A stretch of DNA of 64,000 bases from Agelas oroides (lineage: Eukaryota; Porifera; Demospongiae; Agelasida; Agelasidae). The position numbers and the translations under genes were made by a program. The stretch covers positions 17,487,011 to 17,551,010 of the forward strand of contig OX422185.1 of assembly GCA_949130485.1 (NCBI GenBank), written 5' to 3'. Under the pieces are notes generated by a model that saw only the letters and a program-made list of their open reading frames with translations, was not told the DNA's origin and searched no databases. Positions 19,291-29,557 of this stretch are shown in pieces; the first letter of the stretch is position 1; the number at the start of each line of letters is the position of its first letter.

Positions 19291-19545
19291 GAGTCATGTG
19301 TATTGGCTGAAACATGACTTTCCATAACATCAAGGTATTCATAAATACAGGCTAAAGGAGGTGCTCTATGGATGGAAGTCATGATGGTGCATGAGGTTCT
19401 TGGCTAAGCTGAAGTCATCTGGCTAGTCAACCTAATGTAGCTTAGCCTGGCCTTCAAGTGCACAAGAGAGATACAATTATGCTGGTTAGTCTTGTACCCA
19501 GGCTCTTAGGGGGTGGGGTATGAGGCTATGAGAGCCCCAGAATAA
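19240..19545. repeat. Rep-C, diverged copy
   Basis: ATTCCAAGG(A)CAAGAGT, TCTATGGATGGA, GGCTAAGCTGAAG and GAGATACAATTATGCTGG are shared with 26,310-26,640, 47,110-47,450 and 56,760-57,110. Confidence 0.65.
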
Positions 19546-19554
19546 ACAGAGCTT

Positions 19555-19956
19555 ACCCTCGTTCCCAGACCTTCGCCACTGTCCAGTTTTTGATCGCTTA
19601 CAGTATACAAAAAATGGAGGGGGAAGGCCTGGGAGGTTTAGTCACGTCCACTGTAGTGTGATCTAATGATAGGTAGACGGACGGGGGTGGTGCCCAAGGA
19701 AGAATGTTGCTGCTCTTCTGTAATATCTTGTCCAGGGACTTGATACCGTAAAGTTTGAAAGTCAGTATCAATACAGCTTGTCATTCTGTAGACCCAAGGC
19801 CGATCAACACAAAGTTTGTGAGTTATGACGATCAGGCACCGCCCCCCATCTGTCCACCCTCTGTCTACCTGACGTCATGCTAAATCTCCCAGGCCTTCCC
19901 CCCTCCGCTTTTGCATACTGCAAGTGATCAAAAACTGGATGGTGGTAATGAGGCTG
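19555..19956. mobile_element. 402-bp CCTCG-type foldback
   Basis: TACCCTCGTTCCCAGACC and TAATGAGGCTG ends; arms of about 75 bp share CCAGTTTTTGATC(G/A)CTT, GGGGGAAGGCCTGGGAG. The interior has no coding frame. Confidence 0.7.
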
Positions 19957-20100
19957 AACAGTGCTTGCAAAATAATACTATAGCCTTTATTTCAAGGTTC
20001 CAATTGACCGAGACTGAACACTGCAAACATTGAATTTGGTTTCGGCCTGGGCACTTGAAATTATGAGTCCCAATGTTAGTATGTGTTTCAACTGGTCATC

Positions 20101-20190
20101 AGGCTCATTTAATATTGAGCCTTCTTTCATCCACAGGAAAACCATCCTGTACTACTAGCTGAACAGTTCTTTATAAGCAGTTATGCAAAC
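20101..20190 (+). repeat. HVC cassette 8, left part (interrupted)
   Basis: AGGCTCATTTAATATTGAGC, a unique core and TTCTTTATAAGCAG, then the 546-bp element. The right part (CAAACCTAACACGTCAGCTC) resumes at 20,737. Confidence 0.75.
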
Positions 20191-20288
20191 CAAGAGCATA
20201 TGATCACGCCATTTTTTATTGTGGCGGGAGGAGGAAGAGCGTGTAACTTCCTATTCTGGCCGTGGTGAAAGCAGAATCTTGAGTGTAC

Positions 20289-20296
20289 TATAAATA
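20289..20296 (+). promoter_or_regulatory. TATA-like box inside the 546-bp foldback
   Basis: TATAAATA about 40 bp before the short frame at 20,331. Position and context fit a core promoter, but there is no direct support. Confidence 0.3.
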
Positions 20297-20330
20297 GCAC
20301 ATCGAGTCATAGCTAGTGTGTGGGTGAAGC

Positions 20331-20519
20331 GTGAGTAAAAGTAGCTGCAAAACAATCAAGTTAGAGGCTTATCGGTTGGATAAGGACCACGCGTTACCCA
20401 AGGAGATGCTCAAGAGTTTGGCTGAAAGGCTACATGGCCCTCTTCGACTGTCAGGCGTGGATAGCATTGTAACACAAAGTTCCTCGCATCAGGAAGGACC
20501 GACAACTGTTCCTGTGTAG
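20331..20519 (+). CDS. Short frame in foldback, function unknown
   Basis: Opens at GTG, not ATG. It reads SKSSCKTIKLEAYRLDKDHA and LPKEMLKSLAERLHGPLRLS and stops at TAG before a splice-like CCAG-GTAAGC at 20,531. It could be a leftover first exon of an autonomous relative. No homologue recognised. Confidence 0.2.
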   Translation: MSKSSCKTIKLEAYRLDKDHALPKEMLKSLAERLHGPLRLSGVDSIVTQSSSHQEGPTTVPV

Positions 20520-20829
20520 GTAGAGCTTGCCAGGTAAGCTTGGAGTGTTCACATCTTGTTGACTACGAGGGTAACAGTGTGTTGTGAGGTCGTAGATCGT
20601 GAAACTGCGAACTTGTGCGAAGGTGTGTTCTATTTTTAGTACACACGGGAGATTCTGCCTGTTTCAATTTTTTTTGCCAGTTACACGCTCTTCCTCCTCC
20701 CTCCGCAATAAAAAATGACGTCATCATGCGCTCTTGGCAAACCTAACACGTCAGCTCTGAATGACATGACTATGATTATTCAATTCATTGCCCAGTTGGG
20801 GTGTTGTACACTGGAGGATGGGCTAAGTT

Positions 20830-21030
20830 ATGTGTGTGTGTGTGTGTGTGTTGTGTGCATGCGTGTGACTGTGTGGTATGTGTGTGACTGTGTGGTATGT
20901 GTGTGACTGTATGCATGTGTGCATGCATGTGTGTGTGTGTGCACACGTGCGTATACATGTGCGTGTGTGTGTGTAGGTGCACGCACGTGTATACATATGC
21001 ATGTGTTCGCGTGCATACATGTATGCAACA
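20830..21030. repeat. Compound (TG)n microsatellite
   Basis: TG runs mixed with ATGTGTGACTGTGTGGT repeats and GCATGTGTGCATGCA. Repetitive His/Thr or Val/Cys frames here are not genes. Confidence 0.95.
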
Positions 21031-21051
21031 CGTACCTGCACTAACTAAACA

Positions 21052-21240
21052 TTAGCCTCAATTATTGAGCCTTCCAAAAATTTCATTTCTGCATATTGGA
21101 CAAGCGGTTATTACCAGCAGCGAGCACACGCTGACAGTTCTTTATAAACAACTCAGTGAACCTAACACTTGTGGGTTCGGAGGACGTCAGCTATGAATAA
21201 TAGACTGTCCATGAATATACTGATCTGAGCTATGAATATT
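21052..21240 (+). repeat. HVC cassette 9
   Basis: GCCTCAATTATTGAGCCTTC, a core of about 58 bp unlike any other in the window (CATATTGGACAAGCGGTTAT), then TTTATAAACAACTCAGTGAA. Confidence 0.88.
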
Positions 21241-21247
21241 GCTCATA

Positions 21248-21785
21248 TACCTAGGTACCAGTATCTGCCTAGGTACAGTATCTGCCTATATGCCTAGGTA
21301 CAGTATCTGCCTAGGTACAGTATCTGCCTAAGTACAGTATCTACCTAGGTACAGTATCTACCTAGGTACAGTATCTGCCTGAGTACAGTATCTACCTAGG
21401 TACAGTATCTGCCAAGGTACAGTATCTGCCTAGGTACAGTATCTGCCTATGTACAGTATCTGCCTAGGTACAGTATCTGGCTAGGTACAGTATCTGCCTA
21501 GGTACAGTATCTACCTAGGTACAGTATCTACCTTGGGTACAGTATCTGCCTAGGTACAGTATCTGCCTAGGTACAATATCTACCTAGGTACAATATCTAC
21601 CTAGGTACAGTATCTACCTAGGTACAGTATCTGCCTAGGTACAGTATCTGCCTAGGGTACAGTATCTGCCTAGGTACAGTATCTGCCTAGGGTACAGTAT
21701 CTGCCTAGGTACAGTATCTGCCTAGGTGCAGTATCTGCCTAGGTGCAGTATCTGCCTAGGTACAGTATCTGCCTAGGGTACAGTA
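21248..21785. repeat. 17-bp minisatellite, ~31 copies
   Basis: The unit CTAGGTACAGTATCTGC has substitutions mainly at one position (CTGCC/CTACC) and occasional +1 G. CTAGGTAC is nearly self-complementary. The array directly follows the tail of HVC cassette 9. Confidence 0.96.
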
Positions 21786-22017
21786 GAGTAACTGACCAAT
21801 TGTCAGACGGAATAATATTTGGACACTTGTTTCAGGCGAACGAAAGGTTTTCTGCATTTCGATCTTGTCCCAGTTTAGTGTAATGGAGTAATATGTAGTC
21901 TATGTACCAAGGGAGTTCATGCATAAAATCACCATAGTACAAAGCTACACACCAAAATTCCACGAGTTTGTTGCTGTCTGTAATGCCTGGACACACAACT
22001 CAAACATACTGCTCCTT
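21786..22017. other. No gene; fragment of CACCATAGTACAAAGCTA repeat
   Basis: The fragment at 21,940-21,975 matches the foldback ends at 11,316 and 44,467. The rest is unassigned. Confidence 0.45.
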
Positions 22018-22573
22018 TAGCAGGCCCTGCGCGTTCGTCGCTTGCAGTACGAAATTCGCGCAGAGGGCCTGGGCTCGTTCATCACGTGATGTGTGCCACA
22101 GGTTACGTCACGTCCATTCTACTGGAATTAATGATGTCATAGATGAGCTAGCGCCCAGTTTAGCGTTGAAAGAGGCCCACAGAGATCACAGTAATGGTTC
22201 GTGTGCGAACTTACCTAAGTGTTAAAAGTCTCGGCAGCGAAAGAGCACAAGCTGCCATGTTTAGCTGGATAGTAGACGTCTATATTCAGATACCTTGCCA
22301 CATCATGTTACTAGGTCGACCCTGGATTTCGGCTCCTCGTCTTCTTCAGCTCGAGTTTACTATTGTAGTCTATCGTACGCACGTGACCTGTTTCAGGTTC
22401 TTTCAACTCCATTTTTGGTTATCTCTACAGCCAATGCTGCAACACGGCGCGGCCATATCTGGTGTGACGTAAATTTACGGCTGCGGCACACATCACGTGA
22501 TGAACGAGCCCAAGCCCTCTGCACGAGTTTCGTACTGCAAGCGACAAACACGCAGGGCCTGGGAACGAGGCTA
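22018..22573. mobile_element. 556-bp CCTCG-type foldback
   Basis: Arms about 75-95 bp contain CAGGCCCTGCG, GTCGCTTGCAGTACGAAA and GGGCTCGTTCATCACGTGAT. The left end has lost the outer CTCGTTCCC. TACTGCTCCTT lies immediately outside both ends, a possible long direct flank. Confidence 0.75.
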
Positions 22574-22589
22574 CTGCTCCTTCCAACAC

Positions 22590-22840
22590 TGAAATACCTT
22601 CCAACATAGGTACCAACTAGCAACTAATACACTGGATGATCGATACTTTTGATGGCAGAAACTGGCACTGAACTTCGCTACTTCACATCGATCACTAGTT
22701 TCCATGGATCAATAATACACCTCCATAATCTTCTCCGCGATATGTTAAATGATTGAGTCACGTCTTAATGCACCTGAGTCACTCACATGATATACTGATT
22801 GAGCTCTGATTTTTGAGGATCTACAATACCAAATGATAGA
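22590..22840 (-). repeat. Inverted partner of 34,475-34,745
   Basis: On the minus strand it shares GGAGGTGTATTATTGATC, TCGATGTGAAGTAGC, AGTGCCAGTTTCTGCCATCA and AAAGTATC with 34,590-34,690. No protein. Confidence 0.8.
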
Positions 22841-23718
22841 AAACTTGAAAACATACTCTCCTTCCCAAGAAAAATTGAAAACATTCTTGGTCAGTGCCAA
22901 AATACAAGTTGCTCCTTGCATGATCATGATTTGATTTCCTACTTTGCAAATGTCAGTGTGTTATTAGCCTCACAACCAGGCCATGTGGAAGAGGGAAAAT
23001 ATTTCATGAAGGTCAAACCGTCAAATGCTTTAACATCCATAGCTGAGTGCATTGCCTTAGTGAGAGAGCTGCTGGGGCTGTATATAGCGTTGGCGTGAAA
23101 GTCAGTGACCTGGAGCGAAGAAAACTCAAATAGAAGCACGCGTGGTAAATTAATTCTCGTTTCTGTGAGCAGGCTGCTCAGTCACAGACACCAGAAATAA
23201 TGCATGGTGGCTGAGGACTTGAGATCATTACAGGTAAAGGGTCACGCACGAGCAATGTTCATACACGGCAGAGATTTGGCTCATGATTTTAGTGTGAAGC
23301 TTAGCTGTTGTCTGTGTAGCTGCCCTGGCTGACAAACCCTGCTGCTAATGCTACATGCGTGGTCTGTGTGTCATGATGGAACCAGCAATGTGCTGCTCGC
23401 TCTGACTCACCCAACAACAATAAATCATCTCCCAAGTATGGATCCTTGTGTGACTCGTTAGTACCTGATACAGACTCTCCAAGTCCAAAGTACTTACTGG
23501 AGCAGTTTGAAGGATCAACTATCACAGTCACAATCCTGAAAATGGGACTAAACAAAATGGGATGACACCATAGCGCCTGATATGGATTCTCACGGGACTT
23601 GTAGCACCTGATACGGGTTCTTGTGTGAGTTGCAGCACAATTTGTTGGATGTTGCTTAGAAACAAACACAAAGTGGACTCACGTGTAGAATTTGCTTTTT
23701 TTATGATAGTGTAATGAT

Positions 23719-23904
23719 AGGCTCAATAGAGCCTTCCAAAAATTTTCTTCACTACCTACACCAATCGTGCTGCAAGCATTCGCCACCTGCAGCTCCAGCT
23801 ACTCTCTTTATAAACCACCCCAAGAACCTAACACTTGTGGGTTTAGTGATGACTCATATCCTCTATGAATATACTCAACTGAGCTATGAATATACTTATC
23901 TACT
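23719..23904 (+). repeat. HVC cassette 10
   Basis: AGGCTCAATAGAGCC, core CTTCACTACCTACACCAATC to CAGCTCCAGCTACTCTC, then TTTATAAACCACCCC. The pair in the duplicate (cassette 19) differs at a cluster in mid-core (GCATTCGCCAC against GTGTTTGCCAT). Confidence 0.88.
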
Positions 23905-23920
23905 ATGGAAAGCTGTGCAG

Positions 23921-24107
23921 AGCCTGAGAATAAGGTGTATGCAGTTATTCGAATGATCAATGAATCATAGTTTGTAAAAATGGCAGGCTTAGATATCAAA
24001 GCCCTTCCTCCCAAAGTGTTCAATGTTTGCACAAAATGAAATTGTTATCTACTGCTTATGAATCACAAATACTCAACAACTCACTCATGCTCGCCCCACA
24101 ATGCACC
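23921..24107 (+). repeat. Interval inverted relative to copy 2
   Basis: AGCCTGAGAATAAGGTGTAT through CCCCACAATGCACC reads as the complement of 37,691-37,868. Copy 1 has 11 extra bases near its right edge. Flanking sequence on both sides keeps the same orientation in the two copies. Confidence 0.9.
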
Positions 24108-24853
24108 TTGCTTGCAGTACAGTAATGCACCTATCAATGTTGTGCACCACTTACCCCCAGTACGGGCTATAGCGGGGCAAGGTGGGAATTTGACTAAACA
24201 TCAATTGCCCCAGTATACAGGGCATCCCCTATAATCAAATTCCATTGCAAAAGGTGGGGGATCACTGGGGATTTGACACATACAGTGCAGCTATGCAGTA
24301 TGCGGAGAACAGAGGTAACCAAATTTCCAACTATAGGGGCAGTCTGTTTCCCTCTACCGGTACGGGGGTTGGGAGAGAGACTGGTATCTTTTCTCACATG
24401 GATGTGTGTGCGCACAGTAGAGCTCAGAGTAGCCTCACTCCCAGGAATGAGGCTAGGCTCAGAACAGCAAGATACCAGGTAACTTACTATACTTACTGTG
24501 TGTACCTAGCCAGTGGGGCTGGGTGGGGGGAGTGGGGGGGGACCATTGTACACACAAAGCATTGAGTGTATAGTTGGTTGAACAATATGCAAAATACTGT
24601 GTGCTCGTTTTGAAAATTTTAGCCACTTTTCCAATTACATCATACAGGGTGTCCCCATTGACTTCTGTATGAGTTAGATGTATGATACAACCATCTACTG
24701 GACAAGTAGTTTAGGATAGTGGAGCATGCCATCTTCCCATCATCCCCGTCTATATGTAAATCAACATTAGTTTGTGTGTGTACAGATTAGGGTTTTTAGC
24801 CATAAGCTATGTGGATGGAATTTTATAGCTTCTGTTTATAGCAGAATAATGCT

Positions 24854-25017
24854 AGGCTCAACTGAGCCTTCCAAAAATTTTGTTAACAGAAACTCTCGTA
24901 ACGTGTACATGGTGGGTGCAAAGGCACCTTCCTGCTTTATAAACAACTCAGTGAACCTAACAGTTGTGGGTTTGGGAGGATGTCAGCTATGAATAGTGAT
25001 ATGAACCATGAATATTG
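24854..25017 (+). repeat. HVC cassette 11
   Basis: AGGCTCAACTGAGCCTTCC, core GTTAACAGAAACTCTCGTAA to GTGCAAAGGCACCTTCCTGC, TTTATAAACAACTCAGTG. In the duplicate (cassette 20) the core is unrelated. Confidence 0.88.
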
Positions 25018-25413
25018 TTTTTAAAAATTAATTGCCTAGCTGGAGCAGTATCTCCACTGCATTGAAGCTCTTACCCACCTCCAGAAAGTCTGTCTGGCTT
25101 TCTAGTATATGTTATACTTGTAGTTGCACGTAATGTAGGCATTCTATTATTATTTAATTGCTGGCATCAACTGATTTGAACCCAATGGACTTTGGAGATA
25201 GGTTTTGGATAATCTAATTTCCAGACAAAATGCATCTATCAATGTTGTGCCCCACTGCCCCCAGTATGGGCTATAGTGAGGCAAGGTGGGGATTTAACTA
25301 ATTGAGGTTATGATCACCTGCACCGAAGGCTGTTGGCATAGTAAATTTATTGGTTTAATATTTCTAAAACCGTAACTGATATTTATCTCAAACAAGTTGC
25401 AGTCAAACAGCAC
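25018..25413. repeat. Rep-B lead-in and fragment
   Basis: TCTGGCTTTCTAGTATATGT, TTGCACGTAATGTAGGCATT, then AATGTTGTGCCCCACTGCCC; breaks off at TTTAACTAATTGAGG. The rest to 25,413 is unassigned. Confidence 0.6.
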
Positions 25414-25545
25414 ATGAAAGAAACAAGTCACAAAAAAGTTTTCCGAATGAAAACAAGCGCATGTAGGGATGGAACCCTCAAAAACCAGCCAAACAAGATG
25501 GGAACGACACCGCAACACATTCACACCATCCCTACATCTTGTGCC
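25414..25545. mobile_element. Small MITE, second copy of the 17.0-kb element
   Basis: TGTAGGGATGG at 25,462 and CCATCCCTACA at about 25,536, nearly identical to 16,985-17,100 including the AACAAGTCACAAAAA lead-in. Confidence 0.75.
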
Positions 25546-25993
25546 ATTTTGCCAACTATGTTTTGTGTTTGTTAGTTGTGTGCATAGGAGGGTTGTGGAA
25601 GGCAGTGGGGTGGGTATTGCTGGGTGTGTAGTGGATGTTGATGTGCATGGAGGGTGTGTTATGTTGTGGGTGGTTGCTACTGAGCATGGCAGGTATGGTT
25701 TGTCTTGTATGCAGAAACTGTGAGCAGTGCTGGGTCTGTATGGTATGTTGGGAGTTTTAAGTTATGTTGTAAAATTTTATTGCTGCTTATTGTGGACTCA
25801 TTTGTTCATTACATCATGATTACGCATTCTTATTACTATATCAGGATCTGTATCACGAGATCATTGTTAGTCCACATGTTGAATGAAATTTGTTGAAGTG
25901 AGTTTTGTGTAAGGAATACAAACAGCTCTGAAACTAGCTAAATAGAACGAAGTGTAATTACGAGCAATGAGACAGCTTGCCCTTGTATTTCAT
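25546..25993. other. No gene; strongly G/T-skewed stretch
   Basis: From about 25,560 to 25,760 the plus strand is rich in G and T and poor in C and A (TGTGTTATGTTGTGGGTGGT). No repeat unit or convincing frame is seen. Confidence 0.45.
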
Positions 25994-26152
25994 AGGGCTC
26001 AGTTATTGAGCCCTCCAAAAATTTTCGGAAACCGAAGTTTTAGTTGAAAGCGAAGAAGTTGAAGTCTGGCAGAAGTTGAAGTCTGGCCCTTTATAAACAA
26101 CTCCTCGAACCTAACACTTGTGGGTTTTGGGCTATGAATACTGATATGATCC
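25994..26152 (+). repeat. HVC cassette 12, core with internal duplication
   Basis: GGGCTCAGTTATTGAGCCCTCC, core containing AGAAGTTGAAGTCTGGC twice in tandem, then TTTATAAACAACTCCTCGAA. The GGATGTCA part is shortened. Confidence 0.85.
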
Positions 26153-26254
26153 TTGTTTCACAAATTCATTATCTCTGCATGTGCTCTTGTTGTTAGGGAC
26201 TTTGTGCTAGCCTCGTTCCCACGCCCCACCTTGCATGGGCAGAGAAAAGACAAC

Positions 26255-26300
26255 TGTTAGGTTTGTGGAGTTTTTGGAAGGCTCAATAATTGAGCCTAAT
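26255..26300 (-). repeat. HVC cassette 13, core deleted
   Basis: On the minus strand AGGCTCAATTATTGAGCCTT CC is followed by AAAAACTCCACAAACCTAAC, so the core and TTTATAAA block are absent. This is a simple deletion derivative. Confidence 0.75.
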
Positions 26301-26700
26301 GACTAGTTGAAGACAAAATTCATATCATGGACAAACAATGTGCAGTCTGGATCGAATCTGATGATGTTACTGTAGCGAAATTGGTGTGTGCTTTGACGAC
26401 ATTCCAAGGACAAGAGTTGTAAATACAAACAACAAGAACACATTCTATGGATGGAGTCACAATGGGCACATAAAATTTTCAGCTAAGCTGAAGCCATGTG
26501 GCTATAGTCAAATTGCTTCTTATGGCTCACCTAATACAGCTTAGCATGACCTTCAGTGCACAAAAGAGATACAATTATGCTGGCTGGCCTGGTACCCAGG
26601 CTCTTAGGGAGTGAGTTTCAGGCCAGGAGAGCCCCAGAACAAACAGAGCTTGCAAATAAATTCTAGCCTTGTTCTCAGCACCCCATTAAACTTTCTGTTT
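26301..26700. repeat. Rep-C
   Basis: Begins TGACTAGTTGAAGACAAAAT after the cassette and continues GTGCAGTCTGGATCGAATCT. The same order (cassette then Rep-C) is seen at 47,113 and 56,761, so the insertion arrangement is shared by descent. Confidence 0.75.
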
Positions 26701-26928
26701 GCACAGTAAATGTGAATGTCCCGGGTAGAAATTGAACACGTGTTTTGATCACATATATTGATGTGCTGTAGTGCAAGAAGGGTCGGGCTCATACATGCTG
26801 CATAGGTATTTTCATGCACCTATACAGAGTGTATGAGCCACATGCTTAACGCAATTGTAACACAGAACAATGTGTTTACCCGTACCATGCAGGACTGCCA
26901 AAATTGAGTCTTTCGCAATGTGCTTATT
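26701..26928. mobile_element. Decayed foldback related to 4,469-4,719
   Basis: GTAGAAATTGAACACG, GGCTCATACATGCTGC and GTGTATGAGCC are recognisable parts of both arms. Copies in the same state are at 47,510-47,690 and 57,170-57,350. Confidence 0.55.
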
Positions 26929-27217
26929 AGGCTCAACTAAAATCTGCCACAAGTTCTTAGTTGATAAACAACTCCGTGAACCTACAGCAGATTGCAAAAG
27001 TCTTGCAACAAGCAAGCTGAACAGTGGAAAACCACAATTGATTTACTGTGCTTGAACAGCCTGCTGAGGCGGGAAAGATAATCAGATTCATATGTGGTAA
27101 ATCAATTGTGGTTTTCCACTGTTCCGCTTGCGTGTTGCAAGACTTTTGCAATCTGCTGTAACACTTGTGGGTTTGGGAGGATGTCAGCTATGAATATTGA
27201 TATGAGCTATGAATATT
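26929..27217 (+). repeat. HVC cassette 14, split by a MITE
   Basis: AGGCTCAACTAAAATCTGCC lacks the right half of the palindrome. GATAAACAACTCCGTGAACC then TA and a 174-bp MITE; ACACTTGTGGGTTTGGGAGG resumes at 27,161. Confidence 0.85.
26985..27158. mobile_element. 174-bp MITE with TA duplication, 61-bp arms
   Basis: Ends CAGCAGATTGCAAAAGTCTT with 61-bp arms (2 mismatches). Other cassettes give the empty site CCTAACAC; here it reads CCTA-element-TAACAC, so TA is duplicated. This fits a Tc1/mariner-type cut-and-paste insertion. Its ends do not match the 6,685-9,928 element. Confidence 0.93.
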
Positions 27218-27889
27218 GTTTTTGAAATTCACTGGCTGCCGTGCATTGAGGCTGGGCCAAGTAATCTCACTCAACTCCAGAAAGAGAGCTAATTTAGCTT
27301 CTGTCCCCAGAGCAAATTATTTGCATGTGCCCTTGTCAAAAAATAGGGTTTGGACACTTTCACTAGAAAACTGGGGCCAGTTGACATAAGGTGGTCAGTA
27401 ATTGTAGGTATTAGTTGCAACTAGTAGAGTAAGCTTTTGCACCCCAAAATCTACAAGCTGATGATCTGTGTTGACATAATAAGCATAATTAACTTCCCTG
27501 AGCAATCTGATTGCTACCCTATTTTTCAACTAGGCCACAGCGCAGGTGTGAAAAATTTGGTCTGGGAACAAGACTAGAGTTAAATATGCCAACTCTGCTT
27601 GCCTTTCATGGTTCATAAGCAAGGCACACTTCTACATAGTATCACGTTCAGATCCTACCCTCTCACGAGGAAAAGAGTGTCACAATTATTGAGTGCTATC
27701 CTGGTTGTGTCAAGTCAGTAGTTTTATCGATTCTGAACAAGCCAATGAAATAACACTAAGCCATGCAACTGTTAATGCTAGCCAATCAAATAGCACAGCA
27801 CTACTTCGTAGATATGTAATCAACCTAGAAAGTGCTCAATAGCAACCAGACCCTTTTCCCCATGAGAGGGTGGGGTCTGGGCACAAGAC
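27218..27889. other. No gene; repeat fragments
   Basis: CCTCG-type half ends occur at 27,559 (GGGAACAAGACTAGA) and 27,872 (GGGCACAAGACTA). The remaining sequence is unassigned. Confidence 0.45.
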
Positions 27890-28912
27890 TACAGTTTCTC
27901 TTTCTGGAGGTGTGTGTGAGAGAGAGTTTAGCTTAGCCTGGCCTCCAGTGTGGTCCATTTTTCCAATATCACTTGTGTCAGTCAAGTTGCCGTTTTCACG
28001 ATCACATGACAGTTTGTTCCCAAGAGTAGGCCATTTCATCATTTCCTCATTTCCTCTGTCCCTTGATGGAACTAGGAGATGTAAAATTATCATGCAACCA
28101 GAGTGTTTACACAAACCGTTGTCTCACAAATAATGCTATATAGTAAACCCATGAAACACTGAAATCATCGTCTCATGTTGTACAGGTATCTGGGTGTGGT
28201 CGATAGGTATACCTACAGATGCCAACTCAAAATGATTTTAAGCGCTTGTGGAGTGCATCTTGCAAGAAGAAGCACAGACAAGGCAGTTTTTCAAGTTTTG
28301 CACAGTTTGAAGGTATTTAGCACTAACAGAACACCCTAGATCTGGAGAACTGGCCTTTTTTGGTGCCGACAGACAGACAACAATGACAATAGATGGACAT
28401 GACCGATCACTTTACCCCTTGCACACGTGTGCGAGGTAAACAATGGACCTGTACTCCAATTGTGACTCACTATATTACACTCACATGCCGGCACAACTTT
28501 GCTGGAACTAAGAGACGTAACATTATCATGCAACCGCAGTGTTTACACAAACTGCACTCACTAGCTTTATCATGGTTTATCAGAGGTGAGGTGAGTAACC
28601 AATCACATGCTTAGGACATCCCTATAGAGCTTTTTCATGTGACATCATCAGCCTAGCATAATGTGGAATAACGTGAACTACTAGGAACATTGATGATTAG
28701 CTGATGTTGCATCCAGATGCACATGCTCTAAAAGTAAGACAGATAAGGCAGGCTGCTCACAGACAACAGAGAGTGGCAGAGCTTGTTGTAAGCTACATCA
28801 AGACATGAATGACAAGCCAGGCTGCTCAGAGCCACTGCTAGCCTCATGGTTGGAGTATGCTGCTCTCTAGGACATAATGGTGTTCAATGACAGACTAAAT
28901 TAAACAAATGCT
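27890..28912. repeat. Rep-A, copy interrupted by 28,913-29,255
   Basis: CAAGTTGCCGTTTTCACGAT, TGGAACTAGGAGATGTAAAA and GTGTTTACACAAACTGCACT (28,538) appear; two heads (27,975 and 28,400) suggest a local duplication of the start. The cassette tail resumes at 29,258 as TATTCATGGCTTAGCTCAGT. Confidence 0.65.
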
Positions 28913-29255
28913 AGGGCTGGGACGATTAATCGATTAATCGATTATCGTAATTGATTGCTCAGAATTTCCGATTATCGAGTTACAGTGTTCCAAATCGATA
29001 AATCGCAGTATGCTACAAGTGAGAGACTATTCAGCCGGAACAATTGTAGACAGAAGGCATTGTGCACTTGACCCCAATAATATTGATTGTTTGTTGTTTT
29101 TACACGCCAATTTGTAAGTTGCTTGTGGTGTCAATTAAGTGGGTGGAACTTCCTGGTTTTAATTAACTAATACTTCCGCTGATATTAATCGATTATCAAT
29201 TTGGATTTGGAACTGCTGATAATCGATTTCAGAATCTCAGCCGATTCCCAGCCCT
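28913..29255. mobile_element. 343-bp MITE with AGGGCTGGGA ends
   Basis: Terminal AGGGCTGGGA / TCCCAGCCCT, with subterminal repeats of ATCGATTA and ATCGATT on both sides. It splits Rep-A from its cassette tail. No matching target duplication found; hAT-like look is inference. Confidence 0.7.
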
Positions 29256-29557
29256 CACTATTCATGGCTTAGCTCAGTACATTCATAGCTCAGTCTATTA
29301 TTCACAGAAATTTTATGATAGTACAGAGAGAGAAAGAGGGAAAAAATGTTCACGAAAATGTTAATCCGTGTCCATAGCCTATTAGATGTGCAATTTCTAG
29401 ATGAGTGTAATCTGGGACTCAAGGCTACACGATAAACTGGAACAGGCCTTCCAATTCTGTTTTTGTTAGCAATCAAAAAAAAAATGGTAAAAGGTGAAAA
29501 CATGGCTAACAGCTTCCTACTAGGTGAGAGAGAAAACAATTCATGGCACTATAGGGG
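29256..29557. other. Rep-A tail remnant then unassigned
   Basis: Only the cassette tail TTCATAGCTCAGTCTATTAT is recognisable (to 29,307). The rest includes an A-run near 29,478. Confidence 0.5.

Larger units (their letters stand above)
20191..20736. mobile_element. 546-bp foldback with 6-bp target duplication, inserted in an HVC cassette
   Basis: Ends CAAGAGC(A/G)(T/C)ATGAT(C/G)ACG with arms of about 58 bp, including TTTTTTATTG and GAAGAGCGTGTAACT. GCAAAC flanks both sides (20,185-20,190 and 20,737-20,742). Same terminal motif and duplication length as the element at 14,594. The interior has a TATA-like box and a short frame, so it may derive from the promoter end of a longer transposon. Confidence 0.85.
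22998..24853 (+). repeat. 1.8-kb duplication, copy 1
   Basis: Collinear with 36,772-38,553 except for an inverted interval (23,921-24,107) and small gaps. It contains HVC cassette 10 and a Rep-B copy (24,125-24,400). Both copies hold the inverted pair of CACCTGATACGGGTTCTTG units. No gene is supported. Confidence 0.88.

Noticed and set aside
21052-21240. V(D)J-like recombination signals in the cassettes
   Set aside because: CACTTGTGGG does not match the CACAGTG heptamer, and there is no A-rich nonamer at a 12- or 23-bp distance.
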